Shown: positions 1 to 12,694 of the stretch, piece after piece
How the letters are laid out: each line of letters starts with the position of its first letter
Numbering within the stretch: the first letter of the stretch is position 1
NCBI RefSeq assembly: GCF_036227485.1
Contig: NZ_CP109479.1
Coordinates: 7,998,001-8,062,000 of the forward strand
From: Streptomyces sp. NBC_01451
GTDB taxonomy: Bacteria > Actinomycetota > Actinomycetes > Streptomycetales > Streptomycetaceae
Reading direction: 5' to 3'
Length of the DNA stretch: 64,000 bases
Position numbers and translations under genes: made by a program
Notes under the pieces: generated by a model
Seen by the model: the letters and a program-made list of their open reading frames with translations, nothing else
Told to the model about the DNA's origin: nothing
Databases searched by the model: none

Positions 1-11
1 TGTTCTGGCCG

Positions 12-194
12 ATGTTCGCGATTGCTGTGGGGTTTCTGGGACTCGCCGTTCTCGGGGTGCTCGCCGTCCGGGTCTTCCTGGAGGCGCAGCGCCTGGGAAG
101 GCAGGTCACGGACTCGGCGCGGCGCATCAACCGGGCCGCCGAGGACCTCGAACGGGCGGCCGTGCACACGGCACGCTCTGTGGACGCGCTGTGA
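12..194 (+). CDS. small single-pass membrane protein upstream of tatA
   Basis: This 60-residue protein has one hydrophobic segment at residues 2-20 followed by a charged amphipathic helix rich in Arg, Glu and Ala (roughly residues 28-58) that could form a coiled coil. It lies 257 bp upstream of tatA on the same strand. Small proteins of this kind are found next to tatA in Streptomyces, but I know of no assigned function. The ATG at 12 is the first usable start in the window; only 11 bases lie upstream, so a longer N-terminus cannot be excluded. The layout (short membrane anchor plus soluble helix) loosely resembles TatA/TatB, but the Phe-Gly hinge is missing, so I do not call it a Tat component. 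Confidence 0.65.
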   Translation: MFAIAVGFLGLAVLGVLAVRVFLEAQRLGRQVTDSARRINRAAEDLERAAVHTARSVDAL

Positions 195-451
195 CTGTCC
201 GGCGGCTCTCCTGTGAGTCCGCTGGTTGATGTGTTTTGGGCGACTTCGGCCTGTCACCTTGTCGGCGTCGGCAGGTACGCTGCTGATCGCGGCCGGAAAA
301 CGAGGCCCGGACCGCAAACCGGGAGTACGCACAGGGATTGCCTCAGGTTTACCCCCGAGCGTTACGATCGCTGTGAACACGACGGTCGGACGCCTGTCCG
401 AACGATCGGACAGCACCCCACCCAGCCGCCTCGGTGAGAAGGTAAAGACTT

Positions 452-736
452 ATGTTCGGAAGGCTCGGCGCCCCCGAGATCATTCTCATCCTCGTCGTCA
501 TCATCCTGCTGTTCGGCGCGAAGAAGCTTCCGGACATGGCGCGCTCGCTCGGCAAGTCCGCGCGCATCCTGAAGAGCGAAGCCAAGGCGATGAAGTCGGA
601 GGGCCAGGAACCCGCCCCCGCGGCTCCGCCGTACACCGAGGAGCAGCCCCCGGTGCAGCGCACCATCCAGGCCGCCCCCGGTGACGTGACGAGCGCGCGC
701 CCGGTCACCGAGCCCACGGACACGACCAAGCGCTGA
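452..736 (+). CDS. tatA: Sec-independent (Tat) translocase subunit TatA
   Basis: TatA forms the pore-like part of the twin-arginine translocase, which exports folded proteins. The 94-residue protein shows the family layout: a short N-terminal membrane helix (about residues 8-20), the Phe-Gly hinge at residues 21-22, the basic KKLPD stretch that begins the amphipathic helix, then an acidic, proline-rich disordered tail. A GAAGG ribosome site lies about 9 bases before the ATG. tatC follows 53 bp downstream, and the hairpin after tatC suggests a two-gene transcript. The 257 bp upstream hold no other gene and presumably the promoter, which I could not define. Confidence 0.95.
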   Translation: MFGRLGAPEIILILVVIILLFGAKKLPDMARSLGKSARILKSEAKAMKSEGQEPAPAAPPYTEEQPPVQRTIQAAPGDVTSARPVTEPTDTTKR

Positions 737-789
737 CGCTGACGCAGGGCCGGATGCCTCCGGCCTGCCGCACGAGATGAGGACGTGGG

Positions 790-1752
790 TTGCTCAAGTC
801 TGCCCGCAACAAGGAGAAGGAGAGGGATCCCGAGGGGCGGATGCCCCTCGTGGAGCATCTCCGCGAGCTCCGCAACCGGGTCGCGAAGGCCATGGTGGCG
901 ATCGTCGCCATCACGATCGTGGCCGCCTTCTTCTACAACGACATCATCAACTTCTTCACCAAACCGGTGCTCGACTCGGTCGGATGCCCGTCGTCCTTCT
1001 CCGAGCTGGCAAAGCAGCAGACCTCGGGCGACAGCCCCTGCGCGAAGATCACGATCAACGGTCTCCTCGCGCCCTTCACGCTCGCCCTGAAGGTGTCGCT
1101 GATGGCCGGCGTCGTGCTCGCCTCGCCGGTCTGGCTCTACCAGCTCTGGGCGTTCGTCGCCCCGGGCCTGCACAAGAGCGAGAAGAAGTACGCCTACGCG
1201 TTCGTCGCCTCCGGTGTTCCGCTGTTCCTCGGTGGCGCCTACTTCGCCTACCGGGTGCTCCCCACCACTGCGAAGGTCCTGATCGAGTTCACGCCGTTCG
1301 GCGTCGACAACCTGCTGCCGCTGGACGACCTGCTCGACCTCGTCACGCGCATGGTGCTCGTCTTCGGTCTCTCCTTCGAACTGCCGCTGCTGCTGATCAT
1401 GCTCAACCTCACCGGGATTCTCACCGGCAAGCGCATGGCCGGCTGGTGGCGCGGCATGATCATGGGCATCACGGTGTTCGCGGCGATCGCGACGCCGAGC
1501 ACGGACCCGCTGACCATGCTGGCGCTCGCCGGACCGATCTGGGTTCTGTACTTCGGCGCGGTTGCCTTCTCGCTGACGAACGACCGGCGCAAGCGCCGCC
1601 GCGAGGCGGAGGGACCGGACGACGACGAGGCCTCCGACCTCGACCTCACTCCCGAGGACATCGGCGAGATCGAGACCGTCTCCGCCAGCCGGGCCGCCCT
1701 GCCCGAACAGACGGGCACGGAACGGGTCAACGGCTATGACGACGTGACCTGA
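790..1752 (+). CDS. tatC: Sec-independent (Tat) translocase subunit TatC
   Basis: TatC is the polytopic receptor that binds twin-arginine signal peptides. The 320-residue product carries the conserved cytoplasmic N-terminal signature HLRELRNRV (about residues 23-31), six predicted membrane helices and an acidic cytoplasmic C-terminal tail from about residue 260. The start is probably the TTG at 790: no in-frame ATG precedes the conserved N-terminus, and the N-terminal residues LKSARNKEK fit actinobacterial TatC proteins. It follows tatA by 53 bp and is followed by a strong hairpin. A possible client, a twin-arginine secreted hydrolase-like protein, is encoded at 56326-57600. Confidence 0.93.
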   Translation: MLKSARNKEKERDPEGRMPLVEHLRELRNRVAKAMVAIVAITIVAAFFYNDIINFFTKPVLDSVGCPSSFSELAKQQTSGDSPCAKITINGLLAPFTLALKVSLMAGVVLASPVWLYQLWAFVAPGLHKSEKKYAYAFVASGVPLFLGGAYFAYRVLPTTAKVLIEFTPFGVDNLLPLDDLLDLVTRMVLVFGLSFELPLLLIMLNLTGILTGKRMAGWWRGMIMGITVFAAIATPSTDPLTMLALAGPIWVLYFGAVAFSLTNDRRKRRREAEGPDDDEASDLDLTPEDIGEIETVSASRAALPEQTGTERVNGYDDVT

Positions 1753-1776
1753 GGCTCACTCCCACCACCCGGACCT

Positions 1777-1817
1777 GGAAGCGGCCGGGGCGCCCGCCCG
1801 GCGCCCCGGCCGCTTCC
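1777..1817 (+). terminator. strong hairpin after tatC
   Basis: There is a perfect 18-bp stem (arms 1777-1794 and 1800-1817) with a 5-base loop, starting 25 bases after the tatC stop. It has no U-tract, which is usual for Streptomyces terminators. It separates the tat genes from the helicase gene. Confidence 0.8.
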
Positions 1818-1913
1818 ATGTTGCTTGAGCTGCGCCGATCCCGGGTTTCGCAGACACCGATCCGGATAATGATCGTCCTGTTGTCAGTGGGGGCCGGTAG
1901 TCTCGAAAGCACG

Positions 1914-4730
1914 ATGACAGAGGACCTCTCACCGGCCGAGCGGTATGCGGCAGCACGCAAGCGCGCTGTCGAGCAGGCCACCGCGCTCGCGTCCTTCCGC
2001 GAGATGTACGACTTCGGCCTCGACCCCTTCCAGATCGAGGCCTGCCAGGCGCTCGAAGCCGGGAAGGGCGTGCTGGTGGCCGCCCCCACGGGTTCGGGCA
2101 AGACGATCGTCGGCGAGTTCGCCGTCCATCTCGCCCTCCAGCAGGGCAAGAAGTGCTTCTACACGACGCCCATCAAGGCCCTGTCGAACCAGAAGTACTC
2201 CGACCTGTGCCGTCGTTACGGCGCGGACAAGGTCGGCCTGCTCACCGGCGACAACAGCGTCAACTCCGATGCCCCGGTGGTCGTGATGACCACCGAGGTG
2301 CTGCGGAACATGCTGTACGCGGGCTCGCAGACCCTCCTGGGCCTCGGCTATGTGGTCATGGACGAGGTGCACTACCTCTCCGACCGCTTCCGCGGCGCCG
2401 TGTGGGAGGAAGTGATCATCCACCTCCCCGAGTCGGTCACCCTCGTCTCGCTGTCGGCGACCGTGTCCAACGCCGAGGAGTTCGGCGACTGGCTCGACAC
2501 CGTGCGCGGCGACACCCAGGTGATCGTCTCCGAGCACCGGCCCGTGCCCCTGTTCCAGCACGTGCTCGCCGGACGCCGGATGTACGACCTCTTCGAGGAG
2601 GGCGAGGGCAGCAGGAAGGCCGTCAACCCCGACCTCGCGCGGCTCGCGCGGATGGAGGCCCAGCGGCCCTCCTTCCAGGACCGCAAACGCGGGCGTGCCA
2701 TGCGCGAGGCCGACCGTGAGCGGGAGCGCAGATCCCGCTCACGCGTGTGGACGCCGGGACGCCCCGAGGTCATCGAACGGCTCGACAACGAAGGCCTGTT
2801 GCCCGCCATCACGTTCATCTTCAGCCGCGCGGCCTGCGAGGCCGCCGTACAGCAGTGCCTGTACGCGGGACTTCGGCTGAACGACGACGAGGCGCGCGAG
2901 CGGGTGCGGGCCCTCGTCGAGGAGCGCACCGCCTCCATCCCCCACGAGGACCTGCACGTCCTCGGGTACTACGAGTGGCTGGAGGGCCTGGAGCGAGGCA
3001 TCGCCGCCCACCACGCGGGCATGCTGCCCACGTTCAAGGAGGTCGTCGAGGAACTCTTCGTACAGGGCCTCGTGAAGGCCGTGTTCGCCACCGAGACCCT
3101 CGCGCTCGGCATCAACATGCCCGCCCGCTCGGTCGTGCTGGAGAAGCTCGTCAAGTGGAACGGCGAACAGCACGCCGACATCACTCCCGGCGAGTACACC
3201 CAGCTGACGGGGCGTGCGGGGCGCCGTGGCATCGACGTCGAGGGCCATGCCGTGGTGCTGTGGCAGCGCGGGATGAGCCCCGATCACCTCGCGGGACTGG
3301 CCGGCACGCGCACGTATCCGCTGCGCTCCAGCTTCAAGCCGTCGTACAACATGGCGGTCAACCTCGTGGAGCAGTTCGGGCGGCACCGCTCGCGCGAGCT
3401 GCTGGAGACCTCGTTCGCGCAGTTCCAGGCCGACAAGTCGGTCGTCGGGATCTCCCGGCAGGTGCAGCGCAACGAGGAGGGCCTGGACGGCTACAAGGAT
3501 TCCATGACCTGCCACCTGGGTGACTTCGAGGAGTACGCGCGGCTGCGCCGCGAACTCAAGGACCGGGAGACCGACCTGGCCCGGCAGGGCGCCGCCCAAC
3601 GGCGCGCCGAGGCCGCCGTCGCGCTGGAGAAGCTCAAACCCGGTGACATCATCCACGTCCCCACGGGCAAGTACGCGGGCCTCGCGCTCGTCCTCGACCC
3701 GGGGCTGCCCGCGGGCCGGTCCAACGGCCATCGCGGCTTCGAGCAGCACGACGGCCCCCGGCCGCTGGTGCTGACGTCGGAACGGCAGGTGAAGCGGCTG
3801 GCGTCGATGGACTTCCCGGTGCCCGTCGAGCCGTTGGAGCGGATGCGGGTCCCCAAGTCCTTCAACCCGCGTTCGCCGCAGTCCCGCCGCGACCTCGCCT
3901 CCGCGCTGCGCTCCAAGGCCGGGCACATCCCGCCCGAGCGGGCCCGCAAGCAGCGGGCCCAGGCGGCCGACGACCGTGAGATCGCCCGGCTGCGCGCCGC
4001 GATCCGCGCCCACGCCTGCCACGGCTGCAGCGACCGCGAGGACCACGCCCGTTGGGCCGAGCGCTACCACCGCCTGCTGCGCGACACCTCGCAGCTGGAA
4101 CGGCGCATCGAGGGCCGCACGAACACCATCGCCCGCACGTTCGACCGCATCGTCGCCCTGCTCACCGAGCTGGACTACCTGCGCGCCGACGAGGTGACCG
4201 AGCACGGCAAGCGGCTCGCCCGGCTCTACGGCGAGTTGGACCTGCTGGCCAGCGAATGCCTGCGCGCGGGCGTGTGGGAGGGGCTGTCGCCCGCCGAACT
4301 CGCCGCCTGCGTCTCGGCGTTGGTGTACGAGTCCCGGGTCGCCGACGACGCCATGGCGCCTAAGGTGCCGTCCGGCAAGGCCAAGGCCGCGCTCGGCGAG
4401 ATGGTCCGCATCTGGGGTCGGCTCGACGCGCTGGAGGAGGAGTTCCGGATCACCCAGAGCGAGGGCGTCGGCCAGCGCGAGCCCGACCTCGGCTTCGCCT
4501 GGGCGGCCTACGAGTGGGCCTCCGGCAAGGGCCTCGACGAGGTGCTGCGCGAGGCGGAGATGCCGGCCGGCGACTTCGTCCGGTGGTGCAAGCAGGTCAT
4601 CGACGTCCTCGGCCAGATCTCGGCCGCGGCGCCGGTCTCCGGCACGGAGGGGTCGACGGTCGCGAAGAACGCGCGCAAGGCCGTGGACGGGCTGCTGCGG
4701 GGGGTTGTGGCCTACTCGTCCGTGGGGTGA
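1914..4730 (+). CDS. DEAD/DEAH-box RNA helicase, Ski2/HelY type
   Basis: This is a 938-residue superfamily 2 helicase. Visible motifs are the Walker A APTGSGKT (residues 57-64), the DEVH box (150-153), SAT motif III (181-183) and motif VI QLTGRAGRRG (from residue 430). A long C-terminal region (about 560-938) matches the DSHCT-type extension of Ski2/Mtr4 proteins. Such enzymes unwind structured RNA for processing or decay; mycobacterial relatives are called HelY. I chose ATG 1914 (MTEDLSPAERY) because the family begins there; upstream in-frame codons run through sequence that looks like promoter. No partner gene is adjacent, and a 5'-3' exonuclease lies about 19 kb away. Confidence 0.92.
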   Translation: MTEDLSPAERYAAARKRAVEQATALASFREMYDFGLDPFQIEACQALEAGKGVLVAAPTGSGKTIVGEFAVHLALQQGKKCFYTTPIKALSNQKYSDLCRRYGADKVGLLTGDNSVNSDAPVVVMTTEVLRNMLYAGSQTLLGLGYVVMDEVHYLSDRFRGAVWEEVIIHLPESVTLVSLSATVSNAEEFGDWLDTVRGDTQVIVSEHRPVPLFQHVLAGRRMYDLFEEGEGSRKAVNPDLARLARMEAQRPSFQDRKRGRAMREADRERERRSRSRVWTPGRPEVIERLDNEGLLPAITFIFSRAACEAAVQQCLYAGLRLNDDEARERVRALVEERTASIPHEDLHVLGYYEWLEGLERGIAAHHAGMLPTFKEVVEELFVQGLVKAVFATETLALGINMPARSVVLEKLVKWNGEQHADITPGEYTQLTGRAGRRGIDVEGHAVVLWQRGMSPDHLAGLAGTRTYPLRSSFKPSYNMAVNLVEQFGRHRSRELLETSFAQFQADKSVVGISRQVQRNEEGLDGYKDSMTCHLGDFEEYARLRRELKDRETDLARQGAAQRRAEAAVALEKLKPGDIIHVPTGKYAGLALVLDPGLPAGRSNGHRGFEQHDGPRPLVLTSERQVKRLASMDFPVPVEPLERMRVPKSFNPRSPQSRRDLASALRSKAGHIPPERARKQRAQAADDREIARLRAAIRAHACHGCSDREDHARWAERYHRLLRDTSQLERRIEGRTNTIARTFDRIVALLTELDYLRADEVTEHGKRLARLYGELDLLASECLRAGVWEGLSPAELAACVSALVYESRVADDAMAPKVPSGKAKAALGEMVRIWGRLDALEEEFRITQSEGVGQREPDLGFAWAAYEWASGKGLDEVLREAEMPAGDFVRWCKQVIDVLGQISAAAPVSGTEGSTVAKNARKAVDGLLRGVVAYSSVG

Positions 4731-4937
4731 CCCCCGACGGTTCGGCGGGCTGTGCTTCCACTCGGTGGGCGCGTGCGCGCGGGTTCTCCGTGGCCGTTCG
4801 CGCCCACCCGGTGGAGTCGAGGGCCGGCTCAGCGCGGCGCCCCACCGGGGTGCGTGTGTGCTGCGGGTTTCCCGTGCCGGCTGTGTCTGCCGTGGTTCCA
4901 AGGGCCGGTTGTCATCGGGCGGTCGGGGCCGTGGTCG

Positions 4938-6611
4938 TCAGGGGCGGCTGTTCAGGTACGCGCGCCAGCCGCCGTACGCCGTGATGTCCTCTGCGCCTTC
5001 GAGCGCGGCCGGTTCGCACAGGAAGCCGGACACGTGGGTGCCGTCGGCGAGTTCGACGCGGCCCAGGGCCATCGGGCGGGGGAGGGCGGTGAGGAAGCGG
5101 CCGAGGCCTTCGGCGGGAAGACGCCACACCTCGGCCTCGACGGCCGCCCCGCCGGTCTCCCCCTCGCCGACGTGGACCAGGCCCGGCTTCGGCGGGACCG
5201 TGGGGAGGGCATGCAGACGATAGACGGGTGCCGTCGTGGTCGTACGCTCCAACCGGGCGCCCAGGGTGAGGAGTTGGGGGTTGAGCGGCTGGCCCGCGAG
5301 ATGCGCGCCGACCACCGCGAGGCGGGCCTCGGGCTGGAGCAGGCGGGCGATCGTGGCGAGCCGTTCGTCGGTGAACGCCGGGCCGATCAGCATCACGCCG
5401 AAGGGCAGCCCGTCCACCTCGCCCGCGGGTACGGCGACCGCGGCCTGGTCGAAGAGGTTGGTGGAGTTGGTGAAGCGGCCCAGACGGGCGTTGGCCCCCA
5501 GCGGGTCGGCGGCGACCTCGGCGAGGGTGGGGTGACCGGGGGCCGTGGGCAGCAACAGGGCGTCCGCGTCGGCCAGTTCGGCGAACGCGCGTGTGCGCAG
5601 GGCGGCCAGCCGCTCCTGGTCGGCGTAGAGCTGATGGGCGGGGATGTCGCGGGCACGGGTGATGATGCCGGCGACGGTCGGGTCGAGGGTCGCGCCCGCC
5701 GCACCGCCCTCGGAGAGCAACTTGTCGACGAAGGCGCCCACGGCTGTGTAGCGCTCCGCGACGAACGCGCCCTGGTACAGCATCGAGGCGGCCTCGGTGA
5801 ACGGGGTGAGGTCGAGGGTGCGCAGGGAGACGCCCGCCGCGCGGAGGCGAGCCACGGCGGCCTCGTACGCCTGTGCCCAGCCCGGGTCGAGTTCGCCGAG
5901 CTGGGCGAGCGGCGGTACCGCCACGCGCCAGGGGCCTGGCGTGCGCTGGGGGAGGGGCGGGAGTTCGCGGGCGGACGGGGACGCCATGTACGCGAGTGCC
6001 TGCTCGGCCTCGGGGAGCGTACGGGCGAACACGGTCACACAGTCCAGGGAGGCGCAGGCCGGGACGACGCCGGTCGTGGGGACCAGGCCTCGGGTCGGCT
6101 TGAGACCGACGATGCCGTTGAAGGCGGCGGGGACGCGGCCGGAGCCCGCGGTGTCTGTGCCGAGGGCGAAGTCGACGATGCCCAGTGCCACGGCGGTGGC
6201 GGAGCCGGAGCTGGAGCCGCCGCTGATTCGGGTGGGGTCGTGGGCGTTGCGGACGGCACCGTAGGGGGAGCGGGTGCCGACCAGGCCGGTGGCGAACTGG
6301 TCGAGGTTGGTGGTGCCGAGGAGGAGGGCGCCGGCCTCCTTGAGGCGGGCGACGACAGGGGCGTCGACCTCGGGGTGGTAGGCGTAGGCGGGGCAGCCGG
6401 CGGTGGTGGGGAGGCCCTGGACGTCGATGTTGCCCTTGGCGGCGAAGAGTCTGCCGGCGAGAGGGAGGTGGTCGCCTGCGGCGAGGCGTTCGTCGATGCG
6501 GGTGGCTTCTGCCTCGGCCTCGGCCTGGGGGCGTAGGTCGATCCAGACCTCGGGGCGGTCCACGGCGTCGAGGCGGGCGTAGGCCATACGGACTCGGGTC
6601 AGGGTCGACAT
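4938..6611 (-). CDS. atzF: allophanate hydrolase (amidase signature family)
   Basis: Allophanate hydrolase splits allophanate into ammonia and CO2, the last step of urea or guanidine breakdown through a biotin carboxylase. The 557-residue protein has an amidase-signature domain with the catalytic Lys59 (AAKGN), the GGSSSGSA serine loop (131-138) and nucleophile Ser157 (DTAGSGR). A C-terminal domain of about 110 residues follows, as in AtzF. The start is ATG 6611, preceded by a GGAGC ribosome site; upstream in-frame sequence is repeat DNA. It is the last gene of the ucaB-ucaA-carboxylase series, but a 246-bp gap holding a dispersed repeat separates it from the carboxylase. Confidence 0.9.
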   Translation of the reverse strand: MSTLTRVRMAYARLDAVDRPEVWIDLRPQAEAEAEATRIDERLAAGDHLPLAGRLFAAKGNIDVQGLPTTAGCPAYAYHPEVDAPVVARLKEAGALLLGTTNLDQFATGLVGTRSPYGAVRNAHDPTRISGGSSSGSATAVALGIVDFALGTDTAGSGRVPAAFNGIVGLKPTRGLVPTTGVVPACASLDCVTVFARTLPEAEQALAYMASPSARELPPLPQRTPGPWRVAVPPLAQLGELDPGWAQAYEAAVARLRAAGVSLRTLDLTPFTEAASMLYQGAFVAERYTAVGAFVDKLLSEGGAAGATLDPTVAGIITRARDIPAHQLYADQERLAALRTRAFAELADADALLLPTAPGHPTLAEVAADPLGANARLGRFTNSTNLFDQAAVAVPAGEVDGLPFGVMLIGPAFTDERLATIARLLQPEARLAVVGAHLAGQPLNPQLLTLGARLERTTTTAPVYRLHALPTVPPKPGLVHVGEGETGGAAVEAEVWRLPAEGLGRFLTALPRPMALGRVELADGTHVSGFLCEPAALEGAEDITAYGGWRAYLNSRP

Positions 6612-6652
6612 CTGTGCTCCTTGGGCTGCGGACGGGTGGGTGGGGGTTTTCT

Positions 6653-6758
6653 CGCCCCCGCCGCCCCTACCCTTCCCGTCTCTGGGGGCTGCCGTCCCCA
6701 GACCCCCGCTTCGGCCCTGAAGGGGCCTCGTCCTCAAGCGCCGGACGGGCTGGATATT
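6653..6758. repeat. dispersed GC-rich extragenic repeat, copy 1
   Basis: This extragenic stretch shares several blocks with 31373-31500: a CGCCCCCGCCGCCCC block, a GGGGGCTGC...CCCCAGACCCCC hairpin, CGGCCCTGAA, GTCCTCAA and GACGGGCTGGAT. Repeats of this look are common between Streptomyces genes. It sits between the carboxylase and the allophanate hydrolase genes and could act as a processing or partial termination site. Confidence 0.7.
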
Positions 6759-6857
6759 CAGCCTCTCCGGCGTTTGCGGAGCGGGGGTTCGGGGGCGGAG
6801 CCCCCGAGGACGGGACGGGCAGGGGCGGCGGGGGCGGGGAAGTGAACAGGTCGCGGG

Positions 6858-10369
<3,512 letters not shown>

Positions 10370-10373
<4 letters not shown>

Positions 10374-11005
10374 GCCGGGCCCGCCTCCGTGCCCGTCTCG
10401 GTGATGGTCATCTCCACCTCGGTCGGGTCGAAGCCGTTGCAGGGGTTGTTGATCTGGGGGCAGTTGGAGACCAGCACCAGGACGTCGCACTCCGCGCGGA
10501 GCGTGAGCGAGAGCCCCGGCGCCGAGAGGCCGTCGACGATGCCCAGCGTGCCGTCCTTCTCCACCGGCACGTTCATGTACCAGTTGATGTTGGAGACCAG
10601 GTCCCGTTTGCCCAGGCCGTGCCGGGCGCCCTCGGCGAGGAAGTTGTCCACGCACGCGTGCTGCGACCAGGTGTGGTGGCCGTACCGCAGGGTGTTCGAC
10701 TCCTTGGAGCAGGCGCCGCCGACCGTGTCGTGGCGGCCGACGTCGTCGGCGGTCACGGTCATCAGGGGCGTGTGCTCGTTCGACATCAGGACACTGCCGG
10801 TGGTGAGGAAGACGCCGCCCTGCGCGTGGATCGTGTCGGGCGCGCTGTAGCGCACGGACGTGTCGTGGGCGTCGTACACCAGGAAGTCCACGGCCTGGTT
10901 GCCGTGCAGGTCGGTGATGGTCAGCGTCCCGCCGGCGCGGACGACGGACGACCAGGCGGCGCGGGCCGGAACGACGGTCTTCCGGACGATCGGTGTGGTG
11001 GTCAT
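10370..11005 (-). CDS. DUF1989 protein, carboxyguanidine deiminase-like subunit A (UcaA/CgdA type)
   Basis: This 211-residue DUF1989 protein is of the kind long labelled urea-carboxylase-associated protein and more recently shown to be one half of a carboxyguanidine deiminase (CgdAB). A Cys-Ser-Lys-Glu run, a His-His-Thr-Trp motif and a late NCPQINNPCNGF motif supply Cys, His and Glu residues typical of a metal site. Start ATG 11005 overlaps the upstream gene's stop by 4 bp, and its own stop overlaps the carboxylase start by 4 bp. All three are therefore coupled. In the inferred pathway it helps convert carboxyguanidine to allophanate plus ammonia. Confidence 0.85.
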
Positions 11006-11826
11006 ACGAGCCCCCTCGCGGCAAGGAATTCGGCGGTGTTCAGGAACGCGCGGCGGCCCTCGGGCGTGGCCTCCCACAGCGGGTCGCCGGGGGCGGTCGG
11101 CCCGGCGCGCCAGGCCAGCACCTCCAGCGGGGTGCTGACGTAGTCGTCGCGCGGGTCGGCGGGGTGCGGGACGTTCGCGATCAGCACCGTGACGTCCTGC
11201 TCGGCGCGCAGCGTCACACTGCCGCCCGGTCCGGCCGAGCCGGTGAAGTCGAGGGCGCCGTCCTCGCGTACCTCCACTCCCTGGAAGAAGGAGAGCGAGG
11301 GCGGCAGATCGCGCGGCTGGAGGCCGTTCTTGGCCGCGGCCAGCTTGAACAGTTCGCGGCCGGCGGGGGAGGGCGACTGCGGGGTGCCGTCGCCGTACCG
11401 GTCGGTGTTGCGTACGAGGGTCGAGGTGCCGCACAGCGCGTCGTGGCGCCCGGAGGTGTCGGTGACCAGCGAGGCGAGGACCCGGCCCTGGTCGGACAGG
11501 AGCAGCTGCCCCTCGCCGAGGTAGGCGTTCCACTGGACTTTGACCGTGTCCGCGACGTTCAGCCGCTCCCAGGGCCGGTCCGCGGCGAAGAGCAGCAGAT
11601 GGGCGCAGGCGTCGCCGTGCAGGTCGGTCAGGCGCAGCTCGGTGCCGCGGGCCAGCACCCGGTGCGTGTAGTTGCCGCCCGCCACCGTCTCGGCCCACAC
11701 CAGATGGCCCGCCGCGCAGGGCGGCGCGGGCCAGTCGGCGGCCGGGACGACGGGCATGGCCTCGGCCCGGGCGCCTTCCTGGGCGCGGGCGTGGTCGCGG
11801 GCTCCGTACGTGGTCGATGTCCCCAT
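11002..11826 (-). CDS. DUF1989 protein, carboxyguanidine deiminase-like subunit B (UcaB/CgdB type)
   Basis: This is the second DUF1989 paralogue (274 residues) and the first gene of the catabolic operon. It has the family core RLTDLHGDACAHLLLFAADRP, a conserved GRHDALCG segment and an IANVPHPADPRDDY segment in place of the NCPQ motif of subunit A. It is thought to pair with its neighbour to form the deiminase. The start is ATG 11826, about 8 bases after a GGAGGA ribosome site. The leader back to the palindromic operator is about 110 bp of low-complexity sequence with no riboswitch that I recognise. Confidence 0.85.
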   Translation of the reverse strand: MGTSTTYGARDHARAQEGARAEAMPVVPAADWPAPPCAAGHLVWAETVAGGNYTHRVLARGTELRLTDLHGDACAHLLLFAADRPWERLNVADTVKVQWNAYLGEGQLLLSDQGRVLASLVTDTSGRHDALCGTSTLVRNTDRYGDGTPQSPSPAGRELFKLAAAKNGLQPRDLPPSLSFFQGVEVREDGALDFTGSAGPGGSVTLRAEQDVTVLIANVPHPADPRDDYVSTPLEVLAWRAGPTAPGDPLWEATPEGRRAFLNTAEFLAARGLV

Positions 11827-11935
11827 CGAGGGTCCTCCGGCTCCGAAGTCGTTCTGCTTCTCGTGCTGCTCGTCGTGCTGCTTCTCGCGGTGCTTGTGTG
11901 TGCCTGTGCCTGTGCTTGCGCCTGTCCTGCTGCTG
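11827..11935 (-). other. low-complexity leader of the carboxylase operon
   Basis: This segment between operator and first gene is made of near-repeats of 6-9 bases (TGTGCC, TGTGCC, TGTGCT, TGCGCC; also CTTCTCG and GTGCTGCT units as read on the plus strand). It forms no evident hairpin and lacks the conserved blocks of the guanidine-I (ykkC) riboswitch. Confidence 0.5.
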
Positions 11936-11959
11936 AATTTCTGTCGCGCGACAGAAATT
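11936..11959. promoter_or_regulatory. 24-bp perfect palindrome, probable operator of the TetR regulator
   Basis: The two 12-base arms AATTTCTGTCGC and GCGACAGAAATT are exact reverse complements. The site lies midway between the divergent tetR-type gene (start 12059) and the catabolic operon (start 11826). A copy with 20 of 24 identical positions sits just upstream of the APC permease gene (21842-21865). TetR-family repressors usually bind palindromes of this size next to their own gene, so I infer that it is the operator. Confidence 0.8.
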
Positions 11960-12058
11960 AGGCGGACGACGAGACACCGGAATTGCCCGGGTGTTGCCAC
12001 CCGGTTACCGATTGCTCACCGAGATCATCGGACCGGGCGGTATGCGAGGATCGAACAC

Positions 12059-12694
12059 ATGGGAACGACGGGTGGGCCGGGCGGACGGCGGGTCGGTAGG
12101 CCGCGGGTCTCGCAGCGACCGGACAGCGGGCTGACCCCGCGGGCCGAACTGCTCACCGCGGCGGCCGAGTTGTTCACCACCCGCGGCTACGCGGCCACCA
12201 CCACACGGACCATCGCCGAGCGGGCGGGGATGCGCCAGGCGTCCATCTACCACTACGTCTCCGGCAAGGAGGAGCTGCTCGCCGAGCTCCTGGAGTCCAC
12301 CGTCACCCCCTCGTTGACCTACGCCCGTGGGCTGCTCGCCGACGACGCGGTCCCGGCCGAGAGCCGGCTGTGGGAGCTGTGCCGCGCCGACGTCGAGGTG
12401 CTCTGCGGCGGCCCGCACAATCTCGGCGGCCTCTACCTCCTCCCCGAGGTGCGCGCCGAACGCTTCGCCGGCTTCCACGCGGTGCGGGCCGAACTCAAGG
12501 ACGCCTATCGCCAGTTGCTCGCCGCGACGGCCGCCGGGGGTGCGCTCGCCAAGAGCGAGCTGGACCTGCGGACGGATCTGCTCTTCGGGCTCATCGAGGG
12601 TGTCATCCTCGTGCACCGCTCCGACCCCGAGCGTCCGGTCTCCGTCTTCGCGGAAGCCACGGCGGACGCGGCGCTGCGCATCGCCGGTATCTGA
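12059..12694 (+). CDS. TetR-family transcriptional regulator
   Basis: This 211-residue regulator has an N-terminal TetR helix-turn-helix (about residues 28-72, core TTRTIAERAGMRQASIYHYVSGKEELL) and an all-helical ligand domain. It is transcribed away from the DUF1989/carboxylase operon, with a perfect 24-bp palindrome between them. It is therefore the obvious candidate repressor of that operon and of the permease at 20286-21818. The effector is unknown; guanidine, carboxyguanidine or allophanate are plausible guesses. ATG 12059 follows a GAGG element and fits the usual length; longer in-frame readings enter the operator region. Confidence 0.88.
   Translation: MGTTGGPGGRRVGRPRVSQRPDSGLTPRAELLTAAAELFTTRGYAATTTRTIAERAGMRQASIYHYVSGKEELLAELLESTVTPSLTYARGLLADDAVPAESRLWELCRADVEVLCGGPHNLGGLYLLPEVRAERFAGFHAVRAELKDAYRQLLAATAAGGALAKSELDLRTDLLFGLIEGVILVHRSDPERPVSVFAEATADAALRIAGI

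Noticed and set aside
2739..4901. Long open frames antisense to the helicase, urea carboxylase, proline-rich protein, pheT and other genes
   Set aside because: High GC at third positions keeps antisense frames open. These products are Arg/Ala/Pro/Gly-rich without family features, and the opposite strand encodes recognised proteins.
11827..12058. Guanidine-I (ykkC) riboswitch before the carboxylase operon
   Set aside because: The short low-complexity leader shows none of the conserved blocks of that RNA that I know, and no stable two-hairpin fold. A palindromic operator occupies the middle of the gap instead.
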